Part shown: piece after piece, positions 1 to 10,869 of the stretch | Position numbering within the stretch: position 1 is the first letter of the stretch | Layout of the letters: every line of letters starts with the position of its first letter | Assembly (NCBI RefSeq): GCF_000002865.3 | Contig: NW_001865044.1 | Coordinates: forward strand, 1,400,839-1,428,051 | Length of the DNA stretch: 27,213 nucleotides | Reading direction: 5' to 3' | DNA from: Monosiga brevicollis MX1 | Lineage: Eukaryota > Opisthokonta > Choanoflagellata > Craspedida > Salpingoecidae | Notes under the pieces: generated by a model | Told to the model about the DNA's origin: nothing | Seen by the model: only the letters and a program-made list of their open reading frames with translations | Database searches by the model: none | Made by a program: the position numbers and the translations under genes

Positions 1-1507
1 GATGATGTTGATGATGCTGTACTGTTCATCCCGCAGCATGACATTGCACCACTGCACACCGCCTGCCGAAACGATCATGTAAAAGTTGTGGAGATGCTGT
101 TGAAGCGCGGTGTTGATGCTAAATCTGAGAGCAACGTCAGTACAGTAGCTCCCTCTTTTCCCTTTTACCCCCTATGATGGTACCTCATGGTGATGATGCT
201 GATGGTGTACATCATGCTGATGCATCATCCCGCAGAATGATACACCACTGCAGATTGCCTCCGTTCACGGTCATGTAGAGATGGTGGAGATGCTGTTGAA
301 GCTCAGTGTTGATGCTGAAGCCAAAAAAAACGTGAGTACAGTACCTCCCTCTCCTCCCCTTTATCCCCCTATAATGGTACACCTGTACCATATGAGGATG
401 ATGATGATGGCTGCTGATGCATTATTCCACAGTCTGGCTGGACACCACTGCACACTGCCTGCTATTACGGTCGTGTCAAGGTGGTGGAGATGCTGATGGA
501 GCACGGTGTTGATGCTAAAGCCAAGGACAACGTCAGTACAGTACCTCCCTCCTTCCCCCCTTTACCCCTCTGGCTGCTGCTCCTGCTCCCGCTGCTCGTC
601 GCCTTTGCCCCGTCCCTCCTCCGCTCTACACCCTGCCCACCGTGCGCGTTCGTTATGCCTCTGGCTCTCCCTCTCCCCCCTTTTTGCATCCATGCAATGC
701 CGGTGCTCCCTGTACCCTGCTCTGTTCCCCTTTGGTCTCTCCCAACTGCTGTCCTTGCTCTCCCCTTTTCGGATGTTGTGACTTTACATGTTAATCCGGA
801 CACCACTCAACCCTTTGTCATTGCGCCCCTGAAAAAAAAACAAAAACGAATATGTGCCACATGTTTCTGGACATTGACTATCACATAGGACGGCCAAACG
901 CCGCTCCATTCAGTCTGCAAGGCCTTCTCTCCCAGCCAAAAGGCTGTCCAGCAGCTCTTGCGGCACGGTGCCGACCCGGATGCAAGAGACCTCGTAAGCC
1001 AATCACTACGATGCCGTACCTTATTTGCTTTTCTGCTGCACCTGCGACTGATACCTGATGACCTGTTGTGGCAGGCGGGTGCACGACCCTTGGATCTGCT
1101 CCTAAGCAAGAGTCGCATCGAGCTGGAGGTGGGCCTTTTTTTCATTTCGGTACTGATTGCAGAGACAAGCTCGCTCACCGATGAATTTGTCTTGCTTTAT
1201 AGCTGGTGGCAGAGCTGTTGGGCGCAACCCAACTGCTTTGCTCCTACCAAACTTCGAATCCCAATGGTGCGAACCTGATTCCCATGTCATTGTCCGCATT
1301 GTCTTGTGCTCATCGGATTTCAACGTGGTGCCAGTCCAAGGCTTGATTCATGCGGAGCAGGTTAGACGCCGGCGGTGCGCCGCTGCTGTTCTCTGTAGCG
1401 TGGGCTGGCGCGTGGATCCTAGATCGTTCAATATCCAAGATCTACAAACCCTGTGTGACTGCCTGACCGCTCGAACGTTCGCCGCTCAAGCTGCGCCTAC
1501 GAATTGA
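1..1507 (+). CDS. Ankyrin-repeat protein, 3' part (gene A)
   Basis: The gene enters from the left edge; 1-36 is the end of an intron. Exons read from splice sites: 37-135, 236-331, 433-531, 889-993, 1075-1128, 1203-1266, 1335-1507. The first three each encode one ankyrin repeat of 33, 32 and 33 residues with the TPLH...A...GH...VVEMLL signature; the fourth is a 35-residue repeat starting DGQTPLHSVC, and the fifth (AGARPLDLLL) ends the solenoid. All exons are in frame. The final exon is read through a 68-nt phase-1 intron (AAT-G / TC-CAA). Comparison with gene B supports this: the first differences in 1203-1220 are synonymous, and changes after 1335 are rich at third positions. Stop is TGA at 1505. 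The roughly 60-residue tail is Arg/Cys-rich and I do not recognise it. Without the last intron the frame would end at TGA 1344. No catalytic domain is visible; a binding or adaptor role is inference. Confidence 0.7.
532..888 (+). other. Long pyrimidine-rich intron of gene A
   Basis: This 357-nt intron separates the standard ankyrin exons from the divergent terminal ones. It starts GTCAGTACAG like the short ankyrin introns, then becomes strongly C/T-rich with CTGCTCCTGCT-type runs, and ends in TCACATAG. Genes B (13428-13841) and C (21511-22149) have homologous long introns at the same place, so the position is an ancestral landmark of the family. Confidence 0.6.
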
Positions 1508-1740
1508 ATTGCGTGACGCTTGTGATTGGCTTGTCGACCGCTGTTATTGGACTACAAGCATAGACGCACGTCTTCCAGAAGCTACTGGATCACACTGGAA
1601 GACACCAGTCCTGCCAATCGTGATCAACTAAAATGGCTGATAATCCTTGACGGCACTCGTCGAGCAGGCTTGTAAAACATTGTGATTGTTCCTGCCACCG
1701 AGATACAAGTACAGTCCTGTTGACCGGGAGTGGCATGTTT
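889..1740 (+). repeat. Segmental duplicate of 13842-14932 (terminal exons and 3' flank)
   Basis: The terminal exons, introns and 3' flank of gene A are matched in order by those of gene B. Intron lengths are 81/81, 74/75 and 68/68 nt. Homology continues past the stop codon to about 1740 (shared phrases such as CCAGAAGCTACTG and GGAAGACACCAGTCCTG). It is interrupted in the gene B copy by an extra block of about 260 bp at 14493-14755, whose relative lies further downstream here at about 1820-2040. Confidence 0.75.
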
Positions 1741-2602
1741 TTACTTTGTACCTTTAACGTTTCTACTTCCTCTTTTCGCTTTGTAAATTGACCACAGACA
1801 GGCAGGTGATATCCTAAAAGCTATGCGAACAGAAAATGAAGTCAATAGGCAGGGGTTTTGTCGTGCGTCAGAAGCTGAACAGCCCAACAACCACCGAAAG
1901 AAGCGGGAAACCGCCTCGTCTCCATTCACTATGACATCAAATGATTGATGACAATGCTGTCTCGGTAATGGCGGCTGTGGCGTTGCGCAAGCTGATAACA
2001 AGAGCACTGAGCGGTGGGCTTGTTGCGCGGGCGATGGGTATCGGTGAAGCTTGAGATTGTGGCTATTGAATGCGGTACACACGCCTGGTTGTCAAGGTGC
2101 TTGGTACAGCCGGGTTAGGGTCAGTTTGTGCAATATCTGTGCAGCCACAAACTTGAAAAGCTACACAGTGCTCTCATATCTCCTTCGCATCATAAACAGG
2201 GTGGAACTGCCGAGCTGTGGCTACCCGTGAGACGCGGGCCACCAGGCATGGAAAACTTTGTTGAGGGCTCGCAGCACCTGTTTGGCACGCTTGTTCAATG
2301 TCTTGCTGCGCTGGCGCGCTAATTATGATTGTCGGTCACATCCAGAAAAAATTTCGTCAGGTCGGTAGTCTGAGGGCTTTATCTTACCATCGGTCCTCAC
2401 ATCACACCTTTTGGACTTGCAAATGATTGCTCAACCTCAGCGGAAAGGAGGGGCGGACAACAGCGCATTGAAAAGGCGCAGGGAGTTTGAAAGCTGCACG
2501 GTTCTCTTGCATGCAGCCTGGGTGAGTTTGGTTCCAGAGTCAATTGTGAGGCGATGCGCACAAAGATGCTTCAAAGGCTTGCTTTGAAATGCCATGGCCA
2601 TG
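1508..2602. other. Stretch without a convincing gene
   Basis: It lies between the stop of gene A (plus) and the stop of the LRR gene (minus), so it should hold both 3' ends. The first 230 bp are homologous to the 3' flank of gene B. From about 1820 to 2040 there is a block related to 14493-14700; on the minus strand both copies stay open and share FRWLL.CSA.D and LT.FSV.IA, so a conserved minus exon is possible. A short plus frame at 2128-2322 has no recognisable motif. I see no tRNA or clear polyadenylation signal. Confidence 0.4.
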
Positions 2603-5600
2603 TTAACATGCTGAGCAAGTACCACTGGAAGAAAAGACTTGGCAAGTTCCCAAACCATCTAGATCGGCTTTCGCATCCTCCAAGTCCAGCATGACATTGC
2701 CACAAACTTGAACGTAGCCGCCGACCGTGGCGAGATTGGCCAAGTTGGCGACGCTGGTCAACTTTGGATTACTCTGCAAGGCCAGGCAACAAAGATGACG
2801 TTTCCAATTAAGAAAACAAAACCAACGCTGGCAGCGTTTTGCAAAGGTATATCGGGAGTAAAAGCAAAATTCCAGCAAGCGTTCATATCAAGATTGCCCA
2901 CCGAAATCTTGAGATAGCCTTGAATGGCTGTCAAATTATCCAAACCGACGAGGCTGGTGAGGGCGTCGTTGTCCTACAGAATTTCGTCGACCCATTGTCA
3001 GAGCGCGTAAGCTTCATTTTTTGGGCTCGATCATCCAAACCCGCACAGAGAAATTCTGCTGGCGTTCCTCAGTTGTAAACGAGGGTAGAAGCAACATGAA
3101 AAACCGCAACAAAGCTTTGATACCGCAAGCGCTTACCGCAATCTTGGCGTGGTTGCCGATCCACATCAGGCTGCCCAAACCAACCAGGTTGGTTAGGCCA
3201 CCGTGGTTCTACAGCATCGAGGAAAAAAAATACACGAGCACAGACATCAAAAGTTCTTTAAGCCTCGGCCATTCATGTTTAGGCCACACAGATAGGTTCT
3301 TGACTTTGCAACAACCTGCAACCTGAGCTTAACTCGAACAAAAGTCATAAATGGCAAACGCATGGTCAAAACCGGGTACCACAGAAGCTTACTGTAAGTT
3401 CGAAAGAGCCGCCGATCGACACCAGGCTCTCCAAAGCGAGACTGGGCAGGGCTTCGTTGTACTATAAATGGCAGGACATAGTATTATTCTTTTGCAACCC
3501 AAGTCTTTGTCGGGCAAGCCAGAGCAGAAGACAGGAAAGGCGATAAGAACCTACTTTCATTTTGAGGTTATTACCCACTGATGACAGATTGCTCAACCCA
3601 ATATTGGTCAGAGCGTTGTGGTTCTAAAGAGCCACGTCAAGCAACATAGAAGAGGAATACAGACTCAGCATCGTGATTTACTAGAGTACCTACGTCCCCA
3701 AAGAGTTGCCGATTTACGGGCACACCTCAACCCATGCTTTGATATCAGCATTCCCGCGCGAGAGCATCGGTAGTGCTGCAACTCACGTAGATTCTCAAAT
3801 CATCGTTTATTGAAGTCAAACTGTGTAGACCATCAAAGCTTGTCAGGGCGCCGTTGTACTATGAGGTAACGGCAAGGCCCGAGCGTGAAGAAGTGAGAAT
3901 AATTGCCGCCATCACCATTGTCAGCATTCCAATCCCAGAAATCAGCTCAGACGCGACACTAATTAACAAAGAGCACAGTTGATCATCGCCTGCGCCGGAA
4001 CTTACTGCAAATTCGAGGCGACCGTTGACAGTCGTGAGGCTGCTCAATGCCGCGATGCTGGTGAGTGCGGGATTATTCTACCAAGGCACGTCAAGTCGCA
4101 CAAGCAGATTGAAACAACACAAAAGTCATCGCAATTAACTGCCCCAGTCTTAACCTGTTAACACAGGACGAGCAAGCTTGAGGGTTCACTCGCAAGACAC
4201 CTATCTTGCTCAAGGCAAACTCACTTGGATCAAAACGTAGCTGCCAACGTATGCTAGGTCGTCTAGACCGGTAAGATTGGCCAGTTTGTTGTTATTTTGC
4301 CAGGTCGAGGTTAGAACGCATCGATGGCATTATTTACACCGACACGCAAAGGAGTTATGAGTCCGCAGGTCTTGTGATCTACCCCAATTCCTTCACACGC
4401 AAGCTTTTTCTGGCTGGATCCGTGCGTGAGAGTAGCTCAGTGGCGAGTCGGAACCTTTGCTTATAACTAGCTAACCTCGATCCGGACAAATGAACCAGTG
4501 GTTGTCACCTTGCCCAAACCGACTAGACTGGGCAGTGCGTCATTGTTCTACAAGTCAACGATAAGTCAGTCCAGAAGACGTCGATCAAGGCATTGCACGG
4601 CCCCAGCCCCACATAAACAGTTTTTTTTTGCTGTCAAAACTTTCGTAACCAACAATCGACCCAACAACTTCTCCATAAATCTGCATTTGAAGGTAGGTAG
4701 GAAAGCATCTGCGTCAGCGTAGCTCACCTCAAACCTGAGGTAACTTTTAATCTCTGTTAGATTACTCAACCCAGTTAGAGTGGCCAGTTCTCTGTTATCC
4801 TATAAAACCACGTCATATTAGAACAATTCCAGCACTGAAACAGCCCATCGAGTGACTCGGGACCATTGCAAGAGCAATGCTTCTCTGAATCTCTAGTTGT
4901 TTCTATGTTGTTGTCAAGAATTGCAACCAGGAATGAAGCTACAGTCAGGAGATGCGTGAAACAAACTCACTTTGATCGAGAGGTCAGCAACCGATGTTAA
5001 ACTGTTCAAGCCATGCAGATTAGACAGCGCGCTATTGTTCTAGAAGTCGACACGTTGCGCCCAGCGTGCCGTGATAAAAAAGATGGGCCACGCACCGCTG
5101 GAATACCGAGCACACACAAGAGTATTGCTGCCCTCCTAGCAACTCTCTGACGCCGAAGCTTTTCCACAAGAGCAGGTGCACAGGCTATCAAACGCAGACT
5201 CCCAACGGGACTTACTTGGATGGAGATCGTTGATGAAACAGATGTTATTTTGTCCAGACCAGACAGACTTGTCAACAACGCATTGTCCTACGCAATGGGG
5301 CAAGGCACGTTTGATGGCGGTGCATTACCAAATACCATCAGGTTACCACGCAGATACCTCACGGCTAAGGTAGTGTGCCTTCCCAAACCTTTACTAGGGA
5401 GGGTTGGACAAGCTGGCAATCCAGCGTTCCCTTGGCTCGGCCATACTTTGATCTCAATACTTTCGGCAATAAAAATAAAGTTATCCAAGCCACACAGGCA
5501 GCTCAATGCGTTGTTGTTCTACAAACGGACAAGTGGGAAAAAGAAGATCGTCACACGTTGTACAAGGGTTCAAAAATGCCTCGGATACGGTAAATCAGTT

Positions 5601-5862
5601 GATCAGGACTTACCCAGACAACCAACTCCCCGTGCGCGGTCGTCAGGTTGTGCAGTCCGAAAAAGCTAGTCAGTGCGTTGTTTGCCTACAAAATCACGCC
5701 AAGAGGCGACAGCGTACAAAGACGGCAGAATTGTCAACATTACGCTCCAGATCAAAACACACCCGACAGAGGCTCAGACGTTAAAACGCTCTTTTTGGCC
5801 CTCCTAAACACCGCCATTTTACCCCTCGCAACAAACCCTTTCGAGCAGAATTGTGCTCGATT

Positions 5863-5896
<34 letters not shown>

Positions 5897-8800
5897 AAAA
5901 GGAGAGGAAGCAAGAGTCCAAAATAAGAGAGCTCACTTCAATCTTGAGACGGCCACCAATCTTGGTCAGACGTTCCAAGCCAGCAAAGCTGACCAATGCG
6001 TCATTGACCTATGACACCACAAGAGGGACATCAAAGAACGATAATGATAAAACTTACTCACATCAACACAGCCCAAGCATTGAAATATGTTGACTTGATG
6101 ACATCCGGCTGCTTTCTCAACACACTTGACATGGGCAGAATCACTGGCAAGAGAATACCACAATCCAACGACGAAGAGTCCTATGAAGCTACTCACAAGG
6201 ATCTCGACGTTGCCTCCAATGGATGTCAGGTTGTTCAGGCCAGCAAGATCAGTCAGCCCGCCGTTGCCCTTTAGCAACACGTTGATGTCAGCGCACGAAA
6301 GCGAACAAAAGCTAGCCAATCACATGGACCAGCGTCACGACACCTTCACATGATGGAGTTGTTGAATAGCTCTTTCCCATCACGGCGTGCGTTTAACAAG
6401 TCATTGCGACTCGAGTGTAGATGCCAATTTAAAGGCACCGTATGTCTTGTGTGAGTCAAGTGCTTACGTTCAATGTCAGGCAGGTGCCGATGGACGTAAT
6501 GCTTTGCAAACCGGCGAGACTGGTCAACGCATCGCTACCCTACAATATCACGGATGCAAGAACAAGAAGAATGATTGTCATAAGATAGATAGACAATCAA
6601 CCCAAAAGCCCAATTGGACACTTTGCAAGTGACAACCCCATCACACCGCAAACGCGGGTATTCTCAGTTCTTTCTTGATCCTATGAGCTCCTTTCTCTCT
6701 CTCATGGTATACAAGCCAGCGGAAAAACAAGGAAGTTGCTCGCTTAACTCACAGACACATAAAGGCAGAATTCCAAGGCTGCCAAGTTCTTCAAAGCACT
6801 GAGACTGGTAAGCGCAGCATTGTTCTACCAGTCGCAAAAAGCCAAAAAACAACAATACTGATGAGAAAGCTCTAAACCCCGCTTCCTCCATAGAATGTCA
6901 TGGTTACAAACTGTCTTCCACATGGTCTTGTCCCACCGTGGCTGCAAACGCTAGCACCATTTCAACAGCCATAGGGTCAATGTGACGTGCGTACCCATAA
7001 GTCAAGACTACCCATAAACGTCAAGCTCTCCAAGCCGGCAAGGCTAGACAGCACGTCATTATCCTACAAAATACCGTCGAACCAAAGCACAAGATGTAAG
7101 CGCTGATCAGAGCAGGGGAGATTGCTTACGCTGGCCTCTTTACTGCCTGTGTGCGCCCGACCTCAATGTGGAACAGCTCCAGTGACGTCAGACTGTCCAA
7201 GCCAATGAGGCTGGTCAACATATCGTTGTTCTAAAGCGCGCAACACGTTTGCCAACCGCCACGCAGCGCAATGACAAAATTGATGAACGCTCCAAACAGG
7301 CGCCACAATTGCTTGAGTTATTCATTGGCCCGCTTGACTATGCAGCTCAAATTTTAAAAAAAAAAAAAAAAAATCGCCATGAAACGATAAGACCAAGAAT
7401 TTGTGTGGCGAGTGCCTACCGTGACATAGATGAAAGTCGTTTGCGTCAAATTCTTCAACGCGCTGAGACTGAGCAGTGCTTCATTGTTCTACGTCGTGAT
7501 GCGCCATTACACCCAAAAGAGCGATGATAAAGTTAAACCAAGGCTATCAGGTTTCTCAGGCTTATCGAGGCTGGTGCTTCATGAGCTCACATGCTAGGCA
7601 GCAGGCATGCAAGAAGTCTTCAAGGCGCCAGGAATCGAGTATCTTCCGGAGCTCACCTGAATCGTTAGAGGGCCATTTATCAATGACAAGGCATTCAACC
7701 CAGCCAGATTTGACAGGGCGGCATTGTCCTTTGAGAGCACGTCAAGCCACAAGAACGAACAACGATGAGAAACTGTTTAAGCTGCATCTATTGCAGCACT
7801 CAAGCTCACATCAACGCAGACACCTTTGTCTTATTCTGGCCCGCAACAACACAACAGCACGGGAACAAGGGTGCCCTCACAGCAACCACCGAGCAGTGCT
7901 GTGTCGGAAGCGTACCTCAATACTGAAAGTACCATCAATCGATACCAAACTCTTCAAACCAGTAAGATTGGTCAGAGCGTAGTTATTCTAAAAGTTGCGT
8001 TGCCGCCACAAGATCCCTCGTTATTGTGTGCTGCTCAACCAAAAATTAAAAAAAAAACTTGATGAAAAGAAAACCAAAGGCAGATATTCGTGTGCTTTGG
8101 GCGCCTACTTTAATCTTGAGTGTGCCGGTCGATGTTAGGCTCTCCAATCCAGCAAGGCTGGTCATGTTCCCATTGTGCTACCGAGCCATGTCAAGCGGCA
8201 TTGAGTAGGCGAGCCATCTCATTACCAAACAGGAACACCGCTACACGAACGAAACTCTCAGAGGCAAAGGCCTTGCATGGCAAAAAAAGACCGTGTGAGC
8301 CAAGCGAGGGCATGTCCAGAACTGACTGTAATCTCGAGGGCGTTCGGAATTGATGTTAAACCATCAAGCCCAGCGAGACTGGTCAGCACTTCGTTCCCCT
8401 ACACATTTCCGTCGGGAAAACAAGTTGATGAAGAACTGTGCGATTCCACCTCAAAGCCGGGCGCGGGGCAGAGAAGTGACCACAATGCAAGTTGGTACTT
8501 TTTTCCTCCAATTACAGCAGACTCTGCTCGGCTGTGCGTCAATTTTTTGCGCTCAAGTACGACTCACATCGATTATAAGTTCGTTGATCGATGCCAGGTT
8601 GCTCAAGCCGGCCAAGCTGGTCAAGACTTTGTTCTCCTGGGGTCGTATACAGCCACATCAGGTCAGAAAACGCTTGCGCATGAGCCGCTGCAGCCCGCGG
8701 CACTCAGCAGTATTGCGTTTCAAGACTCGCCCTTTGTCGCGCCGCCTTTTCTCACAAAACCCATATTAGGCACCCTGACGAGGAGATGAAATATAACAAC

Positions 8801-9558
8801 ACATTCTGACCCTCCCTTCTGGTAGAGAGAGGACGTTACCTGCAATGTCAAATCGCCACCCAAAATGGAGAGATTGCCCATGAAACTCAGGTTTGCCAAA
8901 GGCGAGTCCTAGTGCAGGAGGCGCAGGAGGTCGGCGGTCAATGCAGAACAATGGGCTGAGAAAAACTCGGACTGTCTTTTAAAGGCTCGCGACGTTCTTG
9001 AAGTGATCTAACAATAATGAAGACATTTTCAGTGATCTCGACCACAGTGCTGAGCTTCTGCACGTCAAATGACTCTGTCAAACTGCATCGTATGAAAAAG
9101 ATGTTGCCATCAATGCGGGTGACTCCTTCGGGCACGGAGGATAAATTGCAACCAATACTTCCAACATGGGTGATGCCAAGGGAGGCACGCTCAAGCTATC
9201 ACCAGCAGGCGTTGAAAGGAGCAAAGAGAAGACAGTTGAGGGGTTGCCAAAGCCTCGCAAAGTTACGGTGTAGAGAGCAGGGAAAGAAGTGTCTGCATAC
9301 TCGCTCAATGCGGTCGGCAAATGATGCGTTGATCAGGGAATCAATGACGTCAATCATGATAGCTTTGCGACAGGCGGCAATTTGTTTGTTGTGAGAGAAG
9401 AGGTCGGCTTTGGTGCAGTCACACTGACGACGTAGCCGGTCAACGGTGTGTGCCGTGATGGTGGAAATCATGTCGGTGGATGTCGCACGGTGGGCAGACC
9501 CGAGCGAGCCCAAAATGACCGCCATGGCCACGGTGGGCAGAATGCATTGAAGCAGCAT
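2603..9558 (-). CDS. Secreted leucine-rich/L-domain repeat protein, 29 exons
   Basis: Exons in transcript order: 9558-9301, 9189-9013, 8908-8840, 8636-8568, 8398-8327, 8177-8109, 7987-7916, 7728-7657, 7488-7420, 7230-7162, 7063-6995, 6824-6753, 6539-6468, 6268-6197, 6008-5937, 5685-5614, 5518-5447, 5287-5216, 5039-4971, 4799-4728, 4547-4476, 4296-4225, 4077-4006, 3858-3787, 3623-3555, 3461-3393, 3208-3137, 2973-2902, 2773-2603. Every exon is a multiple of three and every intron phase 0; the product is about 816 residues. Exon 1 starts MLLQCILPTVAM..., a signal-peptide-like hydrophobic run, then a Cys-containing segment (CDCTKADLF). Exon 2 reads like a receptor L-domain start (EGVTRIDGNIFF). 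Then 26 repeats of consensus NNxALTSLxGLxxLTSIGGxLxI, one per exon, and a cap exon with a Cys-rich end (GTCQVFSSSGTCSAC) and TAA. No transmembrane segment is seen at the C-terminus, so I infer a secreted protein. The exon 1/exon 2 junction is the least certain; an in-frame ATG at 9712-9714 is an alternative start, but it would put the hydrophobic run about 50 residues in. Confidence 0.85.
5864..5894 (+). repeat. Poly(A) tract of 31 A inside an LRR-gene intron
   Basis: An uninterrupted run of 31 A, followed by an A/G-rich stretch to about 5925. On the transcribed minus strand it is a T-run early in the 251-nt intron between exons 5685-5614 and 6008-5937, the longest intron of the gene. No target-site duplication or upstream element body was seen. 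Confidence 0.9.
7356..7373 (+). repeat. Poly(A) tract of 18 A inside an LRR-gene intron
   Basis: Simple run of 18 A in the intron between exons 7230-7162 and 7488-7420; a T-run on the transcribed strand. Nothing suggests a retroposed insertion. Confidence 0.85.
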
Positions 9559-10869
9559 GATGGTTGCCAACCAAAGCTGCTTCCCAGTCGCGCAGTGCTC
9601 GCTCACGTACAAACCCGCCTGGTGCGATCGCTGCGTTGAGGGCATTGGTGAGAAAAATGCGTCATGGAGCTCGCCGTAATGTTGCGTTGCCAGCTCACCA
9701 CTTTGGTCATACATGTGAAAAGAAGGAAACCTTGATTGATTGACCGCACGTGCTTGACTGTAAAAGTTTGGTGCACACGGCTTTTTCGGAGCAATGACGT
9801 TTGGTTGTCACAAATTGTTTGTTTCACATCATGCTCGAGGTGTGAATGCGCAATCGAGTAACTGCGAGAGCTTTTCGCGACCTGACGACATCTATTATGT
9901 CATGTGAAACGACATCGGATGCATAGATAGATTGCTCGCGTACACTGTCCAGTGTCCAACCCTTTACAACTCCATCATCGGATGTATGGATAGATTGCTC
10001 GCGTTTTTGTCCATCAGAAAAAATTTCGTTTTGCCTGAGCAATATTAAATTTACAATGCTCTTTCCACACTGGTTTTTGATTTTGGCACGCAGGCAGCGG
10101 GCAAATGCAGCCCCGAAGAAACAGCTTGTCGTCGCCAAGAGCGTGATCCACTGGCGAGGCGGATGAATCGCGTCAAAAATGGTGCAGTACGTACTGCCAC
10201 GTGCCAAGCGCAACATCAAGCACGTTGGATGCACTCTGATGCCAAGACGTGGCATGAAGGCTACCATGCTTCCTGGCAAATGCTGCTTTGCGCCGTGCGC
10301 CTCTTACTTGAGACAGCCGAGGCCAAAGCAGTTGCACCCTGAGTCTTGAAGAGCTCAGAGCTGACTGGACGGCCTCTGGCACGTCATGGAAAACGTGTGG
10401 ACCAGTATGACTTGATTGCAAGACATGCTGATGGTCAGTAAAGCCTCGTGAGGACATCGCCCATTGCCAGACGCCGTCCCGAAGCGCTTTGGGCAATTTT
10501 GTTGACAGGGGTACCAAGGCCACATTTCAGGATTGGCTGATGGCAGGTTTTTATCATAGCTTGTCCTTGTCAACAACGTGCATGTGCGCTATTTTGAGCA
10601 AGCGCTGACAGCTTGAAGGTGAGCGCTGCCACTTGAACCGCCCTTGCGCCCTTTATGGCTTATTTGGCTTTTGAATGCTAAACATGCGCGCGCCTCCGCA
10701 ACAGCAAGACAAAAACCGACTGGAAAAAGATGAGGACGCTGTACAGTGTTAAGCAAACATGCGCAATGAATTTGTCAAGGTGTTTGCCTGCGATGCTGCC
10801 GACTTTAGGTAGGCCCTGCCGTTTCAAGCGCTGGTCCGGACTTGGCTTTGTTCTTACGGGCTAGTCCTC
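9559..10869. other. Upstream region of the LRR gene, no clear gene
   Basis: This 1.3-kb stretch lies between the start of the minus-strand LRR gene and the plus-strand zinc-finger remnant, so it should contain the LRR promoter. Open frames on the minus strand at 10279-9824 and 10523-10173 show no known motif. The plus strand at 10300-10560 has short open pieces in one frame (for example FQDWLMAGFYHSL) broken by stops, possibly part of the same decayed element as 10870-12010. Apart from the 29-bp direct repeat at 9913-10004 I see nothing specific. Confidence 0.35.
9913..10004 (-). promoter_or_regulatory. 29-bp direct repeat upstream of the LRR gene
   Basis: Two copies, 9913-9941 and 9976-10004, differ at two positions and share GATAGATTGCTCGCGT at the 3' end. 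Start-to-start spacing is 63 bp. They lie about 355-446 bp upstream of the LRR start codon. A paired transcription-factor site is a reasonable reading; a chance remnant of a local duplication is the alternative. Confidence 0.45.

Larger units (their letters stand above)
2603..8908 (-). repeat. Array of 27 LRR exons, one repeat per exon
   Basis: Twenty-six consecutive exons are 69 or 72 nt (23 or 24 codons) and each holds exactly one solenoid turn; the 27th carries the last turn plus the C-terminal cap. Nine are 69 nt: 8908, 8636, 8177, 7488, 7230, 7063, 5039, 3623 and 3461 (5' ends). Introns range from 93 to 251 nt and no longer align with each other, so the array is old. The best-preserved turns are at 6008-5937, 6268-6197 and 6539-6468 (L.SL.GL..LTSIGG.L.I). 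Weak splice sites: 4296-4225 lacks an AG acceptor, and 7230-7162 has GTCGGG as donor. Confidence 0.85.

Noticed and set aside
1203-1346. A direct 144-nt last exon for gene A (and the same in gene B) ending at TGA 1344.
   Set aside because: The 68-nt intron model restores a downstream frame rich in third-position changes between paralogs. The short version remains possible as an isoform.
2128-2322. A 64-codon plus-strand frame between gene A and the LRR gene.
   Set aside because: No motif, splice signal or paralog supports it.
9824-10523. Two minus-strand frames of 151 and 116 codons as genes upstream of the LRR gene.
   Set aside because: No motif or splice context supports them, and one contains the two copies of the 29-bp direct repeat.
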